From NCBI GenBank assembly GCA_035540955.1, contig DATLFP010000207.1, positions 1-56,466 on the forward strand: 56,466 nucleotides of DNA, read 5' to 3'. The notes under the pieces are model-generated. The model did not search any database, was not told the DNA's origin, and was given only the letters and a program-made list of their open reading frames with translations. A program made the position numbers and the translations under genes. This stretch comes from DATLFP01 sp035540955 (lineage in GTDB: Bacteria; Actinomycetota; Acidimicrobiia; Acidimicrobiales; CADCSY01). Below are positions 1 through 7,292 of the stretch, one piece after another (position 1 is the stretch's first letter; every line of letters begins with the position of its first letter).

Positions 1-143
1 TGCCGGTTCGCGCGCAACCTGCGCAGTGCAAGTGCCGGATCTCTCGCGGCCCTACTCGATCATCCGGTTCAGTGGCCGCCGCACAGAACGACCAGTTCCG
101 CGCTCGCCTTCGTACACAGGTCATGCTCTTGCTGATCCTCCCT

Positions 144-157
144 ACTCCGTGCGGAGT
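144..157. promoter_or_regulatory. 14-bp palindrome upstream of pdxH
   Basis: A perfect inverted repeat with 6-bp arms (ACTCCG / CGGAGT) around a TG centre ends 18 bases before the proposed pdxH start. Its size and symmetry suit the operator of a dimeric HTH regulator of TetR or MarR type. No matching regulator lies beside it, so the role is inferred from position only. The remaining 1-143 bases show no convincing gene. Confidence 0.3.
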
Positions 158-175
158 CTGTGTGAAGGCGTGCTG

Positions 176-766
176 ATGATCGATGAGGGGTTGGGGGAGG
201 GGGACGTCGATCGGGATCCGCTCGTGCAGGTGGCGCGGTGGTATGCCGACGCGGTCGCTGGTGGGCTCGTCCAGCCCGATGCCATGCAGCTCGCCACGCG
301 GGCCTCGGCGCGCACGGTGCTGCTGAAGGGCATCGACGAGCGCGGCTTCTCCTTCTTCACCAACTACGGAAGCCGCAAGGGCCGCGAGCTGGCCGAGGAC
401 CCGCACTGCTCGCTCGTCCTGCTGTGGAAGCCACTCGAGCGCCAGGTCACCGCCACCGGCGTGGCCGAGCGGCTCGCGCCCGAGGAGTCCGACGCCTACT
501 TCGCCACCCGCCCCCGGGGCAGCCAGCTGAGCACCTGGGTGTCACGGCAGTCCTCGGTCGTCGCCTCCCGCGCCGCGCTCGAAGACGACCTCGCCGAGGT
601 GGAGGCCCGGTACCCGGATGCGGTGCCCCGACCGCCGTGGTGGGGCGGCTACGTGATCCGGCCCGACACCGTCGAGCTGTGGAAGGGCCGCCGCAACCGG
701 CTCCACGACCGCCTCCGGTACCGGCTCGAGGGCGGCCGCTGGATCATCGAGCGGCTCGCGCCCTGA
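176..766 (+). CDS. pdxH: Pyridoxamine 5'-phosphate oxidase
   Basis: FMN-dependent enzyme that oxidises pyridoxine or pyridoxamine 5'-phosphate to pyridoxal phosphate in the cytosol. The 196-residue product is collinear with PdxH: the 'ARWYADAV' start helix, 'MQLATRASARTVLLKG' and 'FSFFTNYGSRKG' of the FMN/phosphate site, 'RQVTATGVAERL', 'SRQSSVVASR', and the C-terminal 'WWGGYVIRP..VELWKGRRNRLHDR' region with the substrate-phosphate arginines. The frame is open to position 26, but residues before ATG 176 do not resemble PdxH; GTG 170 is the alternative start. PLP is the cofactor of HemL, encoded elsewhere in this window, although the two genes are not linked. Confidence 0.93.
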   Translation: MIDEGLGEGDVDRDPLVQVARWYADAVAGGLVQPDAMQLATRASARTVLLKGIDERGFSFFTNYGSRKGRELAEDPHCSLVLLWKPLERQVTATGVAERLAPEESDAYFATRPRGSQLSTWVSRQSSVVASRAALEDDLAEVEARYPDAVPRPPWWGGYVIRPDTVELWKGRRNRLHDRLRYRLEGGRWIIERLAP

Positions 767-775
767 TCGCGACCG

Positions 776-1708
776 TCACACGTGGGGCATGACCTCGGCG
801 CCCAGCAGCGCCAGGTGGTCGAGGTCGTCGAGATCGAGGACCTGCAGATAGATGCGGGCGGCGCCGGCGTCGGCGAAGGCGCGGATCTTGTCGATCACCT
901 CCGCGGGGGTGCCGGCCGCCCCGTTCTCCCGGAGCTCTTCGGGCTGGCGGCCGATGGCGGCCGCTCGGCGAGCGACCTCCGCGTCGTCGGAACCGCAGCA
1001 CGCCACGAGGGCGGCGGACAGCACGATCGTGCCGGGATCGCGGCCGAGGGCGTCGCACGCGGCCCGCACCCGGTCGCACTGCGCGGTGAAGTAGGCGAGC
1101 GGCGCGAACGGGAGGTTGTACTCGGCCGCGTACGTGGCGGCGAGCCGCGGCGTGCGCTTCTGCCCGCCGCCGCCGATGATGATCGGCGGATGGGGCCGCT
1201 GCACCGGCTTGGGGAGACCCGGCGAGTCCGTCACCGAGTGGTGGGCGCCCGAGTAGCTGAAGGTCTCGCCCTCGGGGGCCGACCACATGCCGGTCAGGAT
1301 GGCCAGGTGGTCCTCGAGCATGCCGAAGCGCTCGCCGAGCGGCGGGAACGGGATCCCGTACGCAGCGTGCTCCGCGTCGAACCAGCCGGTGCCGATCCCG
1401 AGCTCGACGCGGCCGCCGCTCATGGCGTCGACGTTGGCGACGCTGATGGCCAGCGGCCCCGGGTAGCGGAACGTGATCGGCGTGACGAGCGTGCCCAGCC
1501 GGATCCGGTCGGTGTCGCGGGCCAGCCCCGCCAGCGTGACCCAGGCGTCGCTCGGCCCGGGCAGGCCCGACCCGTCCCCCATCTTGAGGTAGTGGTCGGA
1601 GCGGAAGAACGCGTCGAAGCCGTGCTCCTCGGTGGCGCGGGCCACGGCGAGGAGCTGCTCATAGCTGGCGCCCTGCTGGGGCTCGGTGAAGATCCGCAGT
1701 GTGGTCAC
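776..1708 (-). CDS. LLM-class F420-dependent oxidoreductase
   Basis: A 310-residue luciferase-like TIM-barrel oxidoreductase of the actinobacterial F420 type. Family features visible are 'RSDHYLKM', 'WVTLAGLARDTDRIRLGTLVTPITFRYPG' (quoted in parts), 'VELGIGTGWFDAEHAAYGIPF' near the F420 site and 'PHPPIIIGGGG'. The GTG start at 1708 overlaps the TGA of the upstream hydrolase gene in a GTGA junction, so the two are probably translationally coupled. The frame remains open upstream, but that sequence is the other gene read out of frame. The substrate cannot be predicted. It converges on pdxH with only 9 bases between. Confidence 0.85.
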   Translation of the reverse strand: MTTLRIFTEPQQGASYEQLLAVARATEEHGFDAFFRSDHYLKMGDGSGLPGPSDAWVTLAGLARDTDRIRLGTLVTPITFRYPGPLAISVANVDAMSGGRVELGIGTGWFDAEHAAYGIPFPPLGERFGMLEDHLAILTGMWSAPEGETFSYSGAHHSVTDSPGLPKPVQRPHPPIIIGGGGQKRTPRLAATYAAEYNLPFAPLAYFTAQCDRVRAACDALGRDPGTIVLSAALVACCGSDDAEVARRAAAIGRQPEELRENGAAGTPAEVIDKIRAFADAGAARIYLQVLDLDDLDHLALLGAEVMPHV

Positions 1709-2301
1709 GCCGGCCAGGCTGTCACGGCGGCCGCGAGGGCGGCGATGAGCGCCTCCGTCGGCGGGCAGTGGCCCGGCCCCGGCCAGTCGTCCCAGTGCGG
1801 CGTGGTGCCGCGGACCCGCGGCGGGAGCTCCAGCTGCACGCCGCCCTTCGGCGGGAGGTTCACCGGGTTGCGCGGGTGGAGGCCCCGCAGCTCGGCCGGG
1901 ATGGCATCGAGGTCGTGCACCGCGGCGTAGTCCGGCAGTGCCGGTGCGAGGTGGGTGGCGAGGTGCGCGGCCAGGTCGCGGTTCGACCCGCCGAGGAGCA
2001 TCGTGGTCCAGAACCCGTCGCGTCCGAAGCCGTGGATGGCGATCGTCACCTCGACGTGGTCGAGGAACGCTCGGAGCGACGGCGATGCCTCCGGTCGCAC
2101 GTCCACGCTCGGGATGTGCCACCGCAGGCCGGGCGGTTGGACCACGGCGTACACCGATGCACCGGAGCGCTCGGCGGCGTCGACGGCGATCACGTCGGTC
2201 TGCCGTTCGAGCGAGCCGCCATGGAAGGCGAGGAACCCGATCGTCGAGCGCAGCTCCAGCACCTCGATCACGCCGGGCTCGGCAAGCAGATCCGCGAACA
2301 C
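1705..2301 (-). CDS. Poly-gamma-glutamate hydrolase family protein (DUF867-like)
   Basis: About 198 residues that resemble the zinc-dependent poly-gamma-glutamate hydrolase family (phage PghP / YjqB, DUF867). Evidence: an N-terminal 'FLAFHGGSLERQTDVIA' with the metal-binding His-Gly-Gly...Glu arrangement, a second 'VTIAIHGFGRDG' strand, and a C-terminal 'NLPPKGGVQLELPPRVRG' segment matching the family's 'GVQLELS..LR' end. The start is uncertain: GTG 2301 avoids overlap with the divergent gene at 2323; ATG 2331 and GTG 2271 are alternatives. The last base of its stop lies inside the start of the downstream oxidoreductase. The true substrate in this host is unknown. Confidence 0.7.
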   Translation of the reverse strand: MFADLLAEPGVIEVLELRSTIGFLAFHGGSLERQTDVIAVDAAERSGASVYAVVQPPGLRWHIPSVDVRPEASPSLRAFLDHVEVTIAIHGFGRDGFWTTMLLGGSNRDLAAHLATHLAPALPDYAAVHDLDAIPAELRGLHPRNPVNLPPKGGVQLELPPRVRGTTPHWDDWPGPGHCPPTEALIAALAAAVTAWPA

Positions 2302-2322
2302 GATGCCTGACAGGATGGCAGC

Positions 2323-3411
2323 GTGGGGCATCGCGTGCTGCTGGTCGACGACGTCGCCGACCTCCGGTTCCTGCTGCGCGTCGTGCTGGAGACCGATGGC
2401 GGCTTCGAGGTCGTCGGCGAGGCGGGTGACGGGGAGTCCGCCGTGCAGCTCTGCGCCGCCAGCAGGCCCGACGTCATCATCCTCGACCTCTCGATGCCCA
2501 CCATGGACGGGCTCGAGGCGCTTCCGCGCCTCCGGCAGCTCGCGCCCGACGCGCTGATCGCGGTGCTGTCGGGGTTCGAGGGCGGCCGCATCGCCCGGTC
2601 GACCTCGGAGCTCGGGGCCGACGCCTACTTCGAGAAGGGCACCCCGCCCGCCGCCGTGCTGGACGCCTTGAAGGACCTGCTCGGCATGGCGCCACCACCG
2701 ACGGCCGAGGCGCCCGAGCCGGGCGGCGTCACCTATCTGGACGACCGCGAGCTGCGGGCGGTCGTCGCCCACGACCTCCGCAGCCCGCTCACGGCGATCA
2801 TCGGTTTCGGGGAGACGCTCGACGATCGATGGGACGAGATCGACGACACGATGCGGCGGGCTTTGGTGGGGCGCATGACGGCGCAGGCCCGCACCCTGCA
2901 CGCCGTCACCGAGAACCTCCTGACGTCGGCTGCGCTCGACCTCGACTCACTCGCCGTCGACCTCGAGCCCGTCGCGCCCGCGGCGCTGCTCACCGATCTC
3001 GCCGAGGTGCTCCGGCCGCTCGTCGGCTCGCATCCGCTCGACGTCCGCGTGGCCCCCGACCTCCCACGCGTCCTGGTCGACCGGGTTCGGATCCAACAGG
3101 TCGTGACCAACCTCGCCACCAACGCCGACCGGCACTCGCCGCCGAAGACCCCCATCGGGCTCCACGCCCGAGCCGATGGCCCGTGGGTCGCCATCGAGAT
3201 GATCGACCGCGGACCAGGGATCCCGCACCGTGACCGGGCCCGCGTCTTCGAGAAGCACGTGCGGCTCTCCCGGGACTCGAGCGGCCTCGGCCTCGGGCTG
3301 TTCATCGCGTCCGCGCTCGCCCGAGCCATGGGCGGCTCGCTGTCGATCGCCGACGGCGACGGTGGGGGGACCTGCGTCGTGTGCCGCCTCAGGGTCGCCG
3401 ACCCCGACTGA
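2323..3411 (+). CDS. Receiver-histidine kinase hybrid (REC-HisKA-HATPase)
   Basis: A 362-residue soluble two-component hybrid. An N-terminal receiver domain (residues about 4-120) has 'LVDDVADLR', the phospho-acceptor Asp55 in 'VIILDLSMP', and a 'YFEKGT' lysine. An H-box follows, 'VVAHDLRSPLTAIIGF' with His150, and then a GHKL ATPase with N-box 'NLATNADRHS', G1 'DRGPGIP' and G2 'GLGLGLFIA'. There is no membrane segment or classical sensor domain, so phosphorylation of its own receiver probably tunes the kinase. The GTG start is preceded by a short divergent gap. The last 23 bases overlap the convergent ccdA-like gene tail to tail. No partner response regulator is adjacent. Confidence 0.88.
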   Translation: MGHRVLLVDDVADLRFLLRVVLETDGGFEVVGEAGDGESAVQLCAASRPDVIILDLSMPTMDGLEALPRLRQLAPDALIAVLSGFEGGRIARSTSELGADAYFEKGTPPAAVLDALKDLLGMAPPPTAEAPEPGGVTYLDDRELRAVVAHDLRSPLTAIIGFGETLDDRWDEIDDTMRRALVGRMTAQARTLHAVTENLLTSAALDLDSLAVDLEPVAPAALLTDLAEVLRPLVGSHPLDVRVAPDLPRVLVDRVRIQQVVTNLATNADRHSPPKTPIGLHARADGPWVAIEMIDRGPGIPHRDRARVFEKHVRLSRDSSGLGLGLFIASALARAMGGSLSIADGDGGGTCVVCRLRVADPD

Positions 3412-4231
3412 GCGGGATCGCGATGGCGGCGGCCGCGGCGACGAACGCGGCCAGCGCCAGCCCGCGGCCGGTGCCGCCGTCGGACAGCCAGGCGGTGGCG
3501 TCCGACGACCACTGCTCGACCCAGCCGAGCGGGGAGGACGCGGTGCTGTTGGCGGGGTCGATGGCGTAGATGCCGTACCAGATGAGGTAGGCGCCCACGG
3601 CGAGGAGCAGGACCCCCGATGCTCGATCGACGAACCGGCTGAGCTCCCGCAAACGGCGCACGAAGCCGTCGCGAGCGAGGGCGAGGGCGATCGAGACCGT
3701 CATCAGGACGACGGTCATCCCGATGCAGTAGGCGGCAAAGGCGAAGGCGCCCGAGAGCGCGTTGGCGCGCTCGGTCGTGCCGGCGACGACGACGAGGAAG
3801 ACGGGCAACGTGCAGCCCAGCGAGGCGACCGCGTACGACACGCCGAACAGCGCCATCGAGCCGAACCGGCGGCTGCGTCCGCCGCGGTCGAGGCGAGGCA
3901 GCAGCACGACCGGCTTCCAGCCCGTGAGCATGGCCGCGCCGAGGGCACCGAGGAGGGCGCCGATGACGATGGTGAGCCACGGCATGACCTCGTAGATCGA
4001 GGTGATCCCGGCGTTGATGGGGATGCCGAGCACCGAGAACACGGCGAGGAAGCCGAGCGCGACCGCCCCCGCCGAGGTGATCGCCCGCACCACCCGTCCC
4101 GCGCCGCCGCTGCCGTCCTCGTCGAGCCCGATGAAGTAGGAGAGGTAGGCCGGGAGCATCGGGAACCCGCACGGGTTCACCGCCGCCACCAACCCCGCCG
4201 TGAAGGCATACGCGAGCGGTGCGTCGATCAC
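3389..4231 (-). CDS. ccdA: CcdA/DsbD-like membrane thiol-disulfide transporter
   Basis: A 280-residue polytopic membrane protein of the CcdA/DsbD transmembrane family, which passes reducing equivalents from cytosolic thioredoxin to exported thioredoxin-like proteins. The diagnostic first helix carries 'VAAVNPCGFPMLPAYLSYF'; a second cysteine lies in 'VSYAVASLGCTLPVF', giving the expected cysteine pair across two helices. Six to seven hydrophobic segments are visible. It follows the tlpA-like gene by 24 bases on the same strand, a classical cytochrome c maturation or periplasmic redox pair. The GTG start lies inside a three-copy 14-base tandem repeat, which makes start choice slightly uncertain. 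Confidence 0.87.
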   Translation of the reverse strand: MIDAPLAYAFTAGLVAAVNPCGFPMLPAYLSYFIGLDEDGSGGAGRVVRAITSAGAVALGFLAVFSVLGIPINAGITSIYEVMPWLTIVIGALLGALGAAMLTGWKPVVLLPRLDRGGRSRRFGSMALFGVSYAVASLGCTLPVFLVVVAGTTERANALSGAFAFAAYCIGMTVVLMTVSIALALARDGFVRRLRELSRFVDRASGVLLLAVGAYLIWYGIYAIDPANSTASSPLGWVEQWSSDATAWLSDGGTGRGLALAAFVAAAAAIAIPLSRGRRP

Positions 4232-4267
4232 GAGAGGTCCATCACGAGAGGTCGATCACGAGAGGAG
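4226..4267. repeat. Three tandem 14-bp units at the tlpA/ccdA junction
   Basis: Three successive units of the form (g/c)atcacgagaggtc begin at 4226, 4240 and 4254; the last diverges in its final two bases. The array spans the stop of the tlpA-like gene and the start of the ccdA-like gene. Each unit carries a GTG or a near-start codon on the minus strand. The 14-base period is not a multiple of three, so copy-number change would alter spacing or start choice. Confidence 0.85.
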
Positions 4268-4864
4268 GTGCTCGGCGATGCGGTCGCGGAGCTCGTCGGC
4301 GCTCAGGGCGCCGGCCTTGCTGTCGACCACCACACCGTCGGGCGAGATCAGGAACGTCGAGGGCATGTTCACGGCGGCGAAGTCCTGGAAGAGCCCGCCG
4401 CTCGGATCCCGGCCGACGACGTAGGTCACCCCCGTCCGCTCGACGAGTGCTCGGGCCGCCTCGATCGAGTCCCGCACATCGATGCCCACGAACGCGACCT
4501 GGTCGCCGAGCTCCTGATGCACCTCCTCGAAGTCGGGCATCTCCTCGATGCAGGGCGCGCACCACGACGCGAAGAAGTTGACGACCACCGGGGTGCCCCG
4601 CAGGTCGGCCAGGCTCATCGATCCACCGTCGAGGAGGTGAAAGCTGGCCGCTGGCGCCGCCGTCCCGGCGACGTCACCGCCGATGAGGTCGTCGACGCCC
4701 GACTCGTCGTCCTCGGCGCCGAAGCTGAGCTCGACGTCGGGCGCGGGACGGGCCGACTGGCCGCCATCGAGCGCCTGCACGACGGCGCCGGTCGCCACCG
4801 CGGCGACGAGACCGGCCGCCGCCGCGACCAAGCCGATCGTCAGGGGGTGCCAGCGCCGACGCAC
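4256..4864 (-). CDS. TlpA-family membrane-anchored thioredoxin-like protein
   Basis: A 202-residue exported redoxin. Residues about 8-30 form an N-terminal signal anchor (hydrophobic Ala/Val/Gly run after 'MRRRWHP'). A low-complexity acidic linker follows, then a thioredoxin fold with the 'FFASWCAPC' active site, 'VGIDV', and the cis-Pro region 'NMPSTFLISPDG'. Such proteins reduce apocytochrome c or other exported disulfides and draw electrons from CcdA, encoded immediately downstream. GTG 4864 is the start that gives a complete anchor. A strong hairpin at 4878-4903 sits only 13 bases upstream, either as terminator of the preceding whiB gene or as a structure at this start. Confidence 0.88.
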   Translation of the reverse strand: MRRRWHPLTIGLVAAAAGLVAAVATGAVVQALDGGQSARPAPDVELSFGAEDDESGVDDLIGGDVAGTAAPAASFHLLDGGSMSLADLRGTPVVVNFFASWCAPCIEEMPDFEEVHQELGDQVAFVGIDVRDSIEAARALVERTGVTYVVGRDPSGGLFQDFAAVNMPSTFLISPDGVVVDSKAGALSADELRDRIAEHLLS

Positions 4865-4877
4865 AGCCGAAAACGCT

Positions 4878-4903
4878 ATCGGGACCCCTCTCGGGGTCCC
4901 GAT
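4878..4903 (-). terminator. Stem-loop terminator downstream of the WhiB7-like gene
   Basis: An 11-bp perfect stem (ATCGGGACCCC / GGGGTCCCGAT) with a TCTC loop. Read on the minus strand it is followed by AGCGTTTTCGG, a short U tract. It lies about 130 bases after the whiB stop and just before the tlpA-like start. The remaining 4904-5035 sequence shows no gene. Confidence 0.6.
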
Positions 4904-5035
4904 TCGCGTCGTGCTGGTTGGGTCGCGGCAGGCGGGGGCTCGCAGCGTGCGCCACCGGGCGGCACGGCATGACGACCTGGGGGGTCGAGTCGCATCGCGT
5001 CACCCCCGCCCGCCGGCGATGGTGTCGTGGTCGGT

Positions 5036-5395
5036 TCAGGCGCTCACGATCGCCGGCACCACGACGACCTCGACCCCGTCGATGACGATGGTCTCGGCCT
5101 CGCGCTGCTTGGGGGGCCGGCCCCGCCGGCGCTTCTGGGCGATGACCTTGCCGTTCTGGAACAGCTCGCCACCCCACACCCCCCACGGCTCCCGTCGCGC
5201 CAGCGCACCTTCGAAGCACGCCTCCCGGACCTCGCAGGACCGGCAGATGTGCTTCGCGTGTGCGATGTCGTAGAGGTCCTCGGAGAAGAACAGGTGGGTC
5301 AGCGTGCCCGAGCCCTCGTTGCAGGCGGCCAGGGCGCGCAGATCCACCTCACGTTCCCACTCGTCGGCGTCCTCGATTCGCACGTCGGCGAACAT
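5036..5395 (-). CDS. whiB7: WhiB7-like [4Fe-4S] transcriptional regulator
   Basis: A 119-residue Wbl protein. Four cluster cysteines are present (Cys25, Cys51, Cys54, Cys60), followed by the sigma-factor-contacting turn 'EPWGVWGGEL' (residues 69-78) and a basic AT-hook 'KRRRGRPPK' (88-96). The GVWGGE turn plus a C-terminal GRP-type AT-hook are the hallmarks of WhiB7, the activator of intrinsic antibiotic resistance in mycobacteria and streptomycetes. An unusual hydrophobic tail of about 20 residues follows the hook. ATG 5395 has an excellent Shine-Dalgarno (AAGGAG) 6-7 bases upstream. The leader contains an upstream ORF and a terminator-like hairpin, as known for whiB7 genes. Some doubt remains that it belongs to another Wbl subgroup. 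Confidence 0.82.
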   Translation of the reverse strand: MFADVRIEDADEWEREVDLRALAACNEGSGTLTHLFFSEDLYDIAHAKHICRSCEVREACFEGALARREPWGVWGGELFQNGKVIAQKRRRGRPPKQREAETIVIDGVEVVVVPAIVSA

Positions 5396-5456
5396 CGGGA
5401 TCTCCTTCTTGTTCGGTTCTTGCGCTTCATCTGTTCGTTGTGGGCGGAAAACCAGA

Positions 5457-5484
5457 AAGGCCGTCGGGATGTCCCGACGGCCTT
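5457..5484 (-). terminator. Putative attenuator hairpin in the whiB leader
   Basis: A perfect 13-bp inverted repeat (AAGGCCGTCGGGA / TCCCGACGGCCTT) with a minimal loop, followed on the minus strand by TCTGGTTTTCC. It stands between the stop of the upstream ORF (5509) and the whiB start (5395), where an intrinsic terminator would prevent whiB transcription. A second 7-bp inverted repeat (5495-5501 with 5513-5519) encloses the upstream ORF's stop codon and could be a competing or pausing structure. Confidence 0.65.
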
Positions 5485-5508
5485 CGGAGTTCCTCTTCGA
5501 CGAGCTGG

Positions 5509-5730
5509 CTATGTCGAAGTCTCCTGAGGCCGGCGGACGTGTGCCTTGGTGTCGATGCCGGTGTTCTGGTCGTTCTCGGTCGTGACGCACACGGCGGGCG
5601 AGCCGAGACCGAGACCGAAGCCGAACGACACCGGGGCGAGCGACCGCTGCCACGAGCCGCGCACGCGGGCATAGGGCGCGACGGCTCCCATGCTGCGCAT
5701 CGGCATCGGCATGACCACGGTGCTGCTCAT
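5509..5730 (-). CDS. 73-codon upstream ORF in the whiB leader (putative leader peptide)
   Basis: A small ORF in the same direction as whiB, starting at ATG 5730 with a strong Shine-Dalgarno (GGAGGAGGG, about 10 bases upstream) and ending at TAG 5509, 24 bases before the terminator-like hairpin. The product has no recognisable domain: a Met-rich start ('VVMPMPMRSM'), a middle 'FGFGLGLGSP', and a polar end. Known whiB7 leaders carry upstream ORFs whose translation state governs read-through of a terminator; by position this one could act the same way. It is 77 bases downstream of the MFS gene, so co-transcription with that gene is also possible. It could instead be an independent small protein. 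Confidence 0.55.
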   Translation of the reverse strand: MSSTVVMPMPMRSMGAVAPYARVRGSWQRSLAPVSFGFGLGLGSPAVCVTTENDQNTGIDTKAHVRRPQETST

Positions 5731-5806
5731 GAGCGTCGGACCCTCCTCCCGGGAATGCGGTGCCCCCGACCTGTTCCGGAGACGGAGGGAATGCTTCCCT
5801 GCCCGG

Positions 5807-6958
5807 TCAGGCGGCGTCAAGCACATTTCGCGACGAATCTCGCGTGGGGGCCGAGGGCCCCCGACGGCGGACGGCGGCGATGGCCACCGCCGCCAGGATC
5901 CAGGCGGCCGCGGCCAGCTCGACGGCGTCGGCGACCCCCCGTTCCCGTGCCAGCCAGCCGCCGGCGAGGGCCCCGGCGCCCACGGCGGCCCACTCGGCCA
6001 CATGGACGGCGCGCAGGGCGCCACCGGTGACGGGTTGGCCGGCGGCGGCGGGGAGGAGCGCCCGCAGGAGCACCCCGCCGGTCGTCGCCGCCGCCCAGGT
6101 GACGGCGAGGGCCCCGGCCGCCGCCCACGGACGAGCGGGATCGGCCACGCGGACGGCCGCGACGAGCCCGCCGGCCGCCACGACGGCCGTGACGGCGAAG
6201 CCGGCGCGAAGGCCGAGGGCGGCTCCGACCTCCGGCGCGATCCAGGCGCCGAGTGCCGTGGCGGCCGCCAGCCCCGCGAGCAGCAGGCCGAAGGCGGGAG
6301 CGCCGAGGCCGAGGTCCTCGAGGGAGAACAGGACGAGGATCCCGAGGACCCCGCTGCGCCCGGCGGTGGCCACCGCGCTGACCGCCGTGACCGCACCGGT
6401 GCCCGGGACCAGGCGGAGGCGGCTGGGGGTCCGACTCGGTGCCGCCATCGGTCGGGGCACGAACAGGACGAACAGGGCCGCCAGCGCGAAGAAGAGCACG
6501 TCGGCGAGCAACGGGACGGCGGCGAAGACCTCGTACAGCAGCCCTCCCAACGGCATGCCGATCATGGCGATGCCGACCATCCCGCGGGTGCTGAGCTCGA
6601 CATCGCCGGCCTCGTCCTCGGCGGAACCGGTGAGGGCCTCCCCCAGCCCGACGACGAGCGCCACCAGCTGGATCCTGAGGATCGTGTCGTTCCCGGCGAG
6701 CACGGCGAACGCGAGGTAGGCGGCGGCGAGGGCTCGGACGGTGTGGACCGAGCCCATCACCGTGCGGCGGTCGGCGCGGGCCACGAGCGACCAGCCGGCG
6801 GCCACCAGGACCCAGGGCAGGTGCTGGGCCGCGACCACTGCAGCGACGGCCAGCGGGTCGCGGGTGACCGCCGCCGCCAGCAGGGGCAGCGTCGTGGCCA
6901 GCATCCCCTCGCCCACCCCGGCGACGAGCGCGGCGCGGCGCAGGCGGGGCTCGGGCAC
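5807..6958 (-). CDS. MFS transporter, putative efflux pump
   Basis: A 383-residue integral membrane protein with about 12 hydrophobic segments and an Ala/Leu/Val-rich composition typical of the major facilitator superfamily. A basic cytoplasmic loop 'ARADRRTVMGSVHTVR' after helix 2 corresponds to MFS motif A, although degenerate, and a central loop around residues 175-190 separates the two halves. The substrate is not predictable. Being directly upstream of, and collinear with, a WhiB7-like regulator makes a drug-efflux role plausible, since WhiB7 regulons include MFS pumps. GTG 6958 is the start. Nothing is seen in the 55 bases separating it from the DUF202 gene. Confidence 0.8.
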   Translation of the reverse strand: MPEPRLRRAALVAGVGEGMLATTLPLLAAAVTRDPLAVAAVVAAQHLPWVLVAAGWSLVARADRRTVMGSVHTVRALAAAYLAFAVLAGNDTILRIQLVALVVGLGEALTGSAEDEAGDVELSTRGMVGIAMIGMPLGGLLYEVFAAVPLLADVLFFALAALFVLFVPRPMAAPSRTPSRLRLVPGTGAVTAVSAVATAGRSGVLGILVLFSLEDLGLGAPAFGLLLAGLAAATALGAWIAPEVGAALGLRAGFAVTAVVAAGGLVAAVRVADPARPWAAAGALAVTWAAATTGGVLLRALLPAAAGQPVTGGALRAVHVAEWAAVGAGALAGGWLARERGVADAVELAAAAWILAAVAIAAVRRRGPSAPTRDSSRNVLDAA

Positions 6959-7013
6959 GGGCGCCGAGGCTACGCCCCGGTCGGATCCCGCCTGACCGGG
7001 GCGGGGCCCGGCG

Positions 7014-7292
7014 CTAGGCGAACGAGAGGACCAGACCGACGGCGGCGGCCCCCGTCGTCGCCGCGCCGACGAGTGCGATCGATCGCCGGTGCGGGGTGCC
7101 GGGGTGCATGCGGCGGCTGCCGATCGAGATCACGACGCCGATGGCGATCAGCGACGAGGCCAGGGCCGCCCGGGCGGGGCTGACGGGCAGGAGCCGCAGG
7201 AACAGGGCGCCGGCCGCCATGTGGCTGAGCCCGGTGCGCTGCCACGCGAGGGCGGTCCGCTCGATCGCGAGGCCGTCGTCGTCAGCTGACAT
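7014..7292 (-). CDS. DUF202 family membrane protein (downstream copy)
   Basis: A 92-residue protein with the DUF202 signature at its N-terminus ('LAIERTALAWQRTGLSHMA'): the conserved E-R-T-x-L-A-W-x-R-T motif followed by three predicted membrane helices. DUF202 proteins are small inner-membrane proteins of unknown function. ATG 7292 lies inside the end of the preceding DUF202 gene (11-base overlap), so the two form a coupled pair and perhaps a heteromer. Confidence 0.82.
   Translation of the reverse strand: MSADDDGLAIERTALAWQRTGLSHMAAGALFLRLLPVSPARAALASSLIAIGVVISIGSRRMHPGTPHRRSIALVGAATTGAAAVGLVLSFA

Noticed and set aside
782..1930. Long plus-strand reading frame across the F420 oxidoreductase gene
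   Set aside because: Arg/Glu/Gly-rich composition without any domain; it is the antisense of two well-supported minus-strand genes.
2733..4172. 479-codon minus-strand frame
   Set aside because: Antisense to the kinase hybrid and out of frame with ccdA; Arg/His-rich shadow typical of very high GC.
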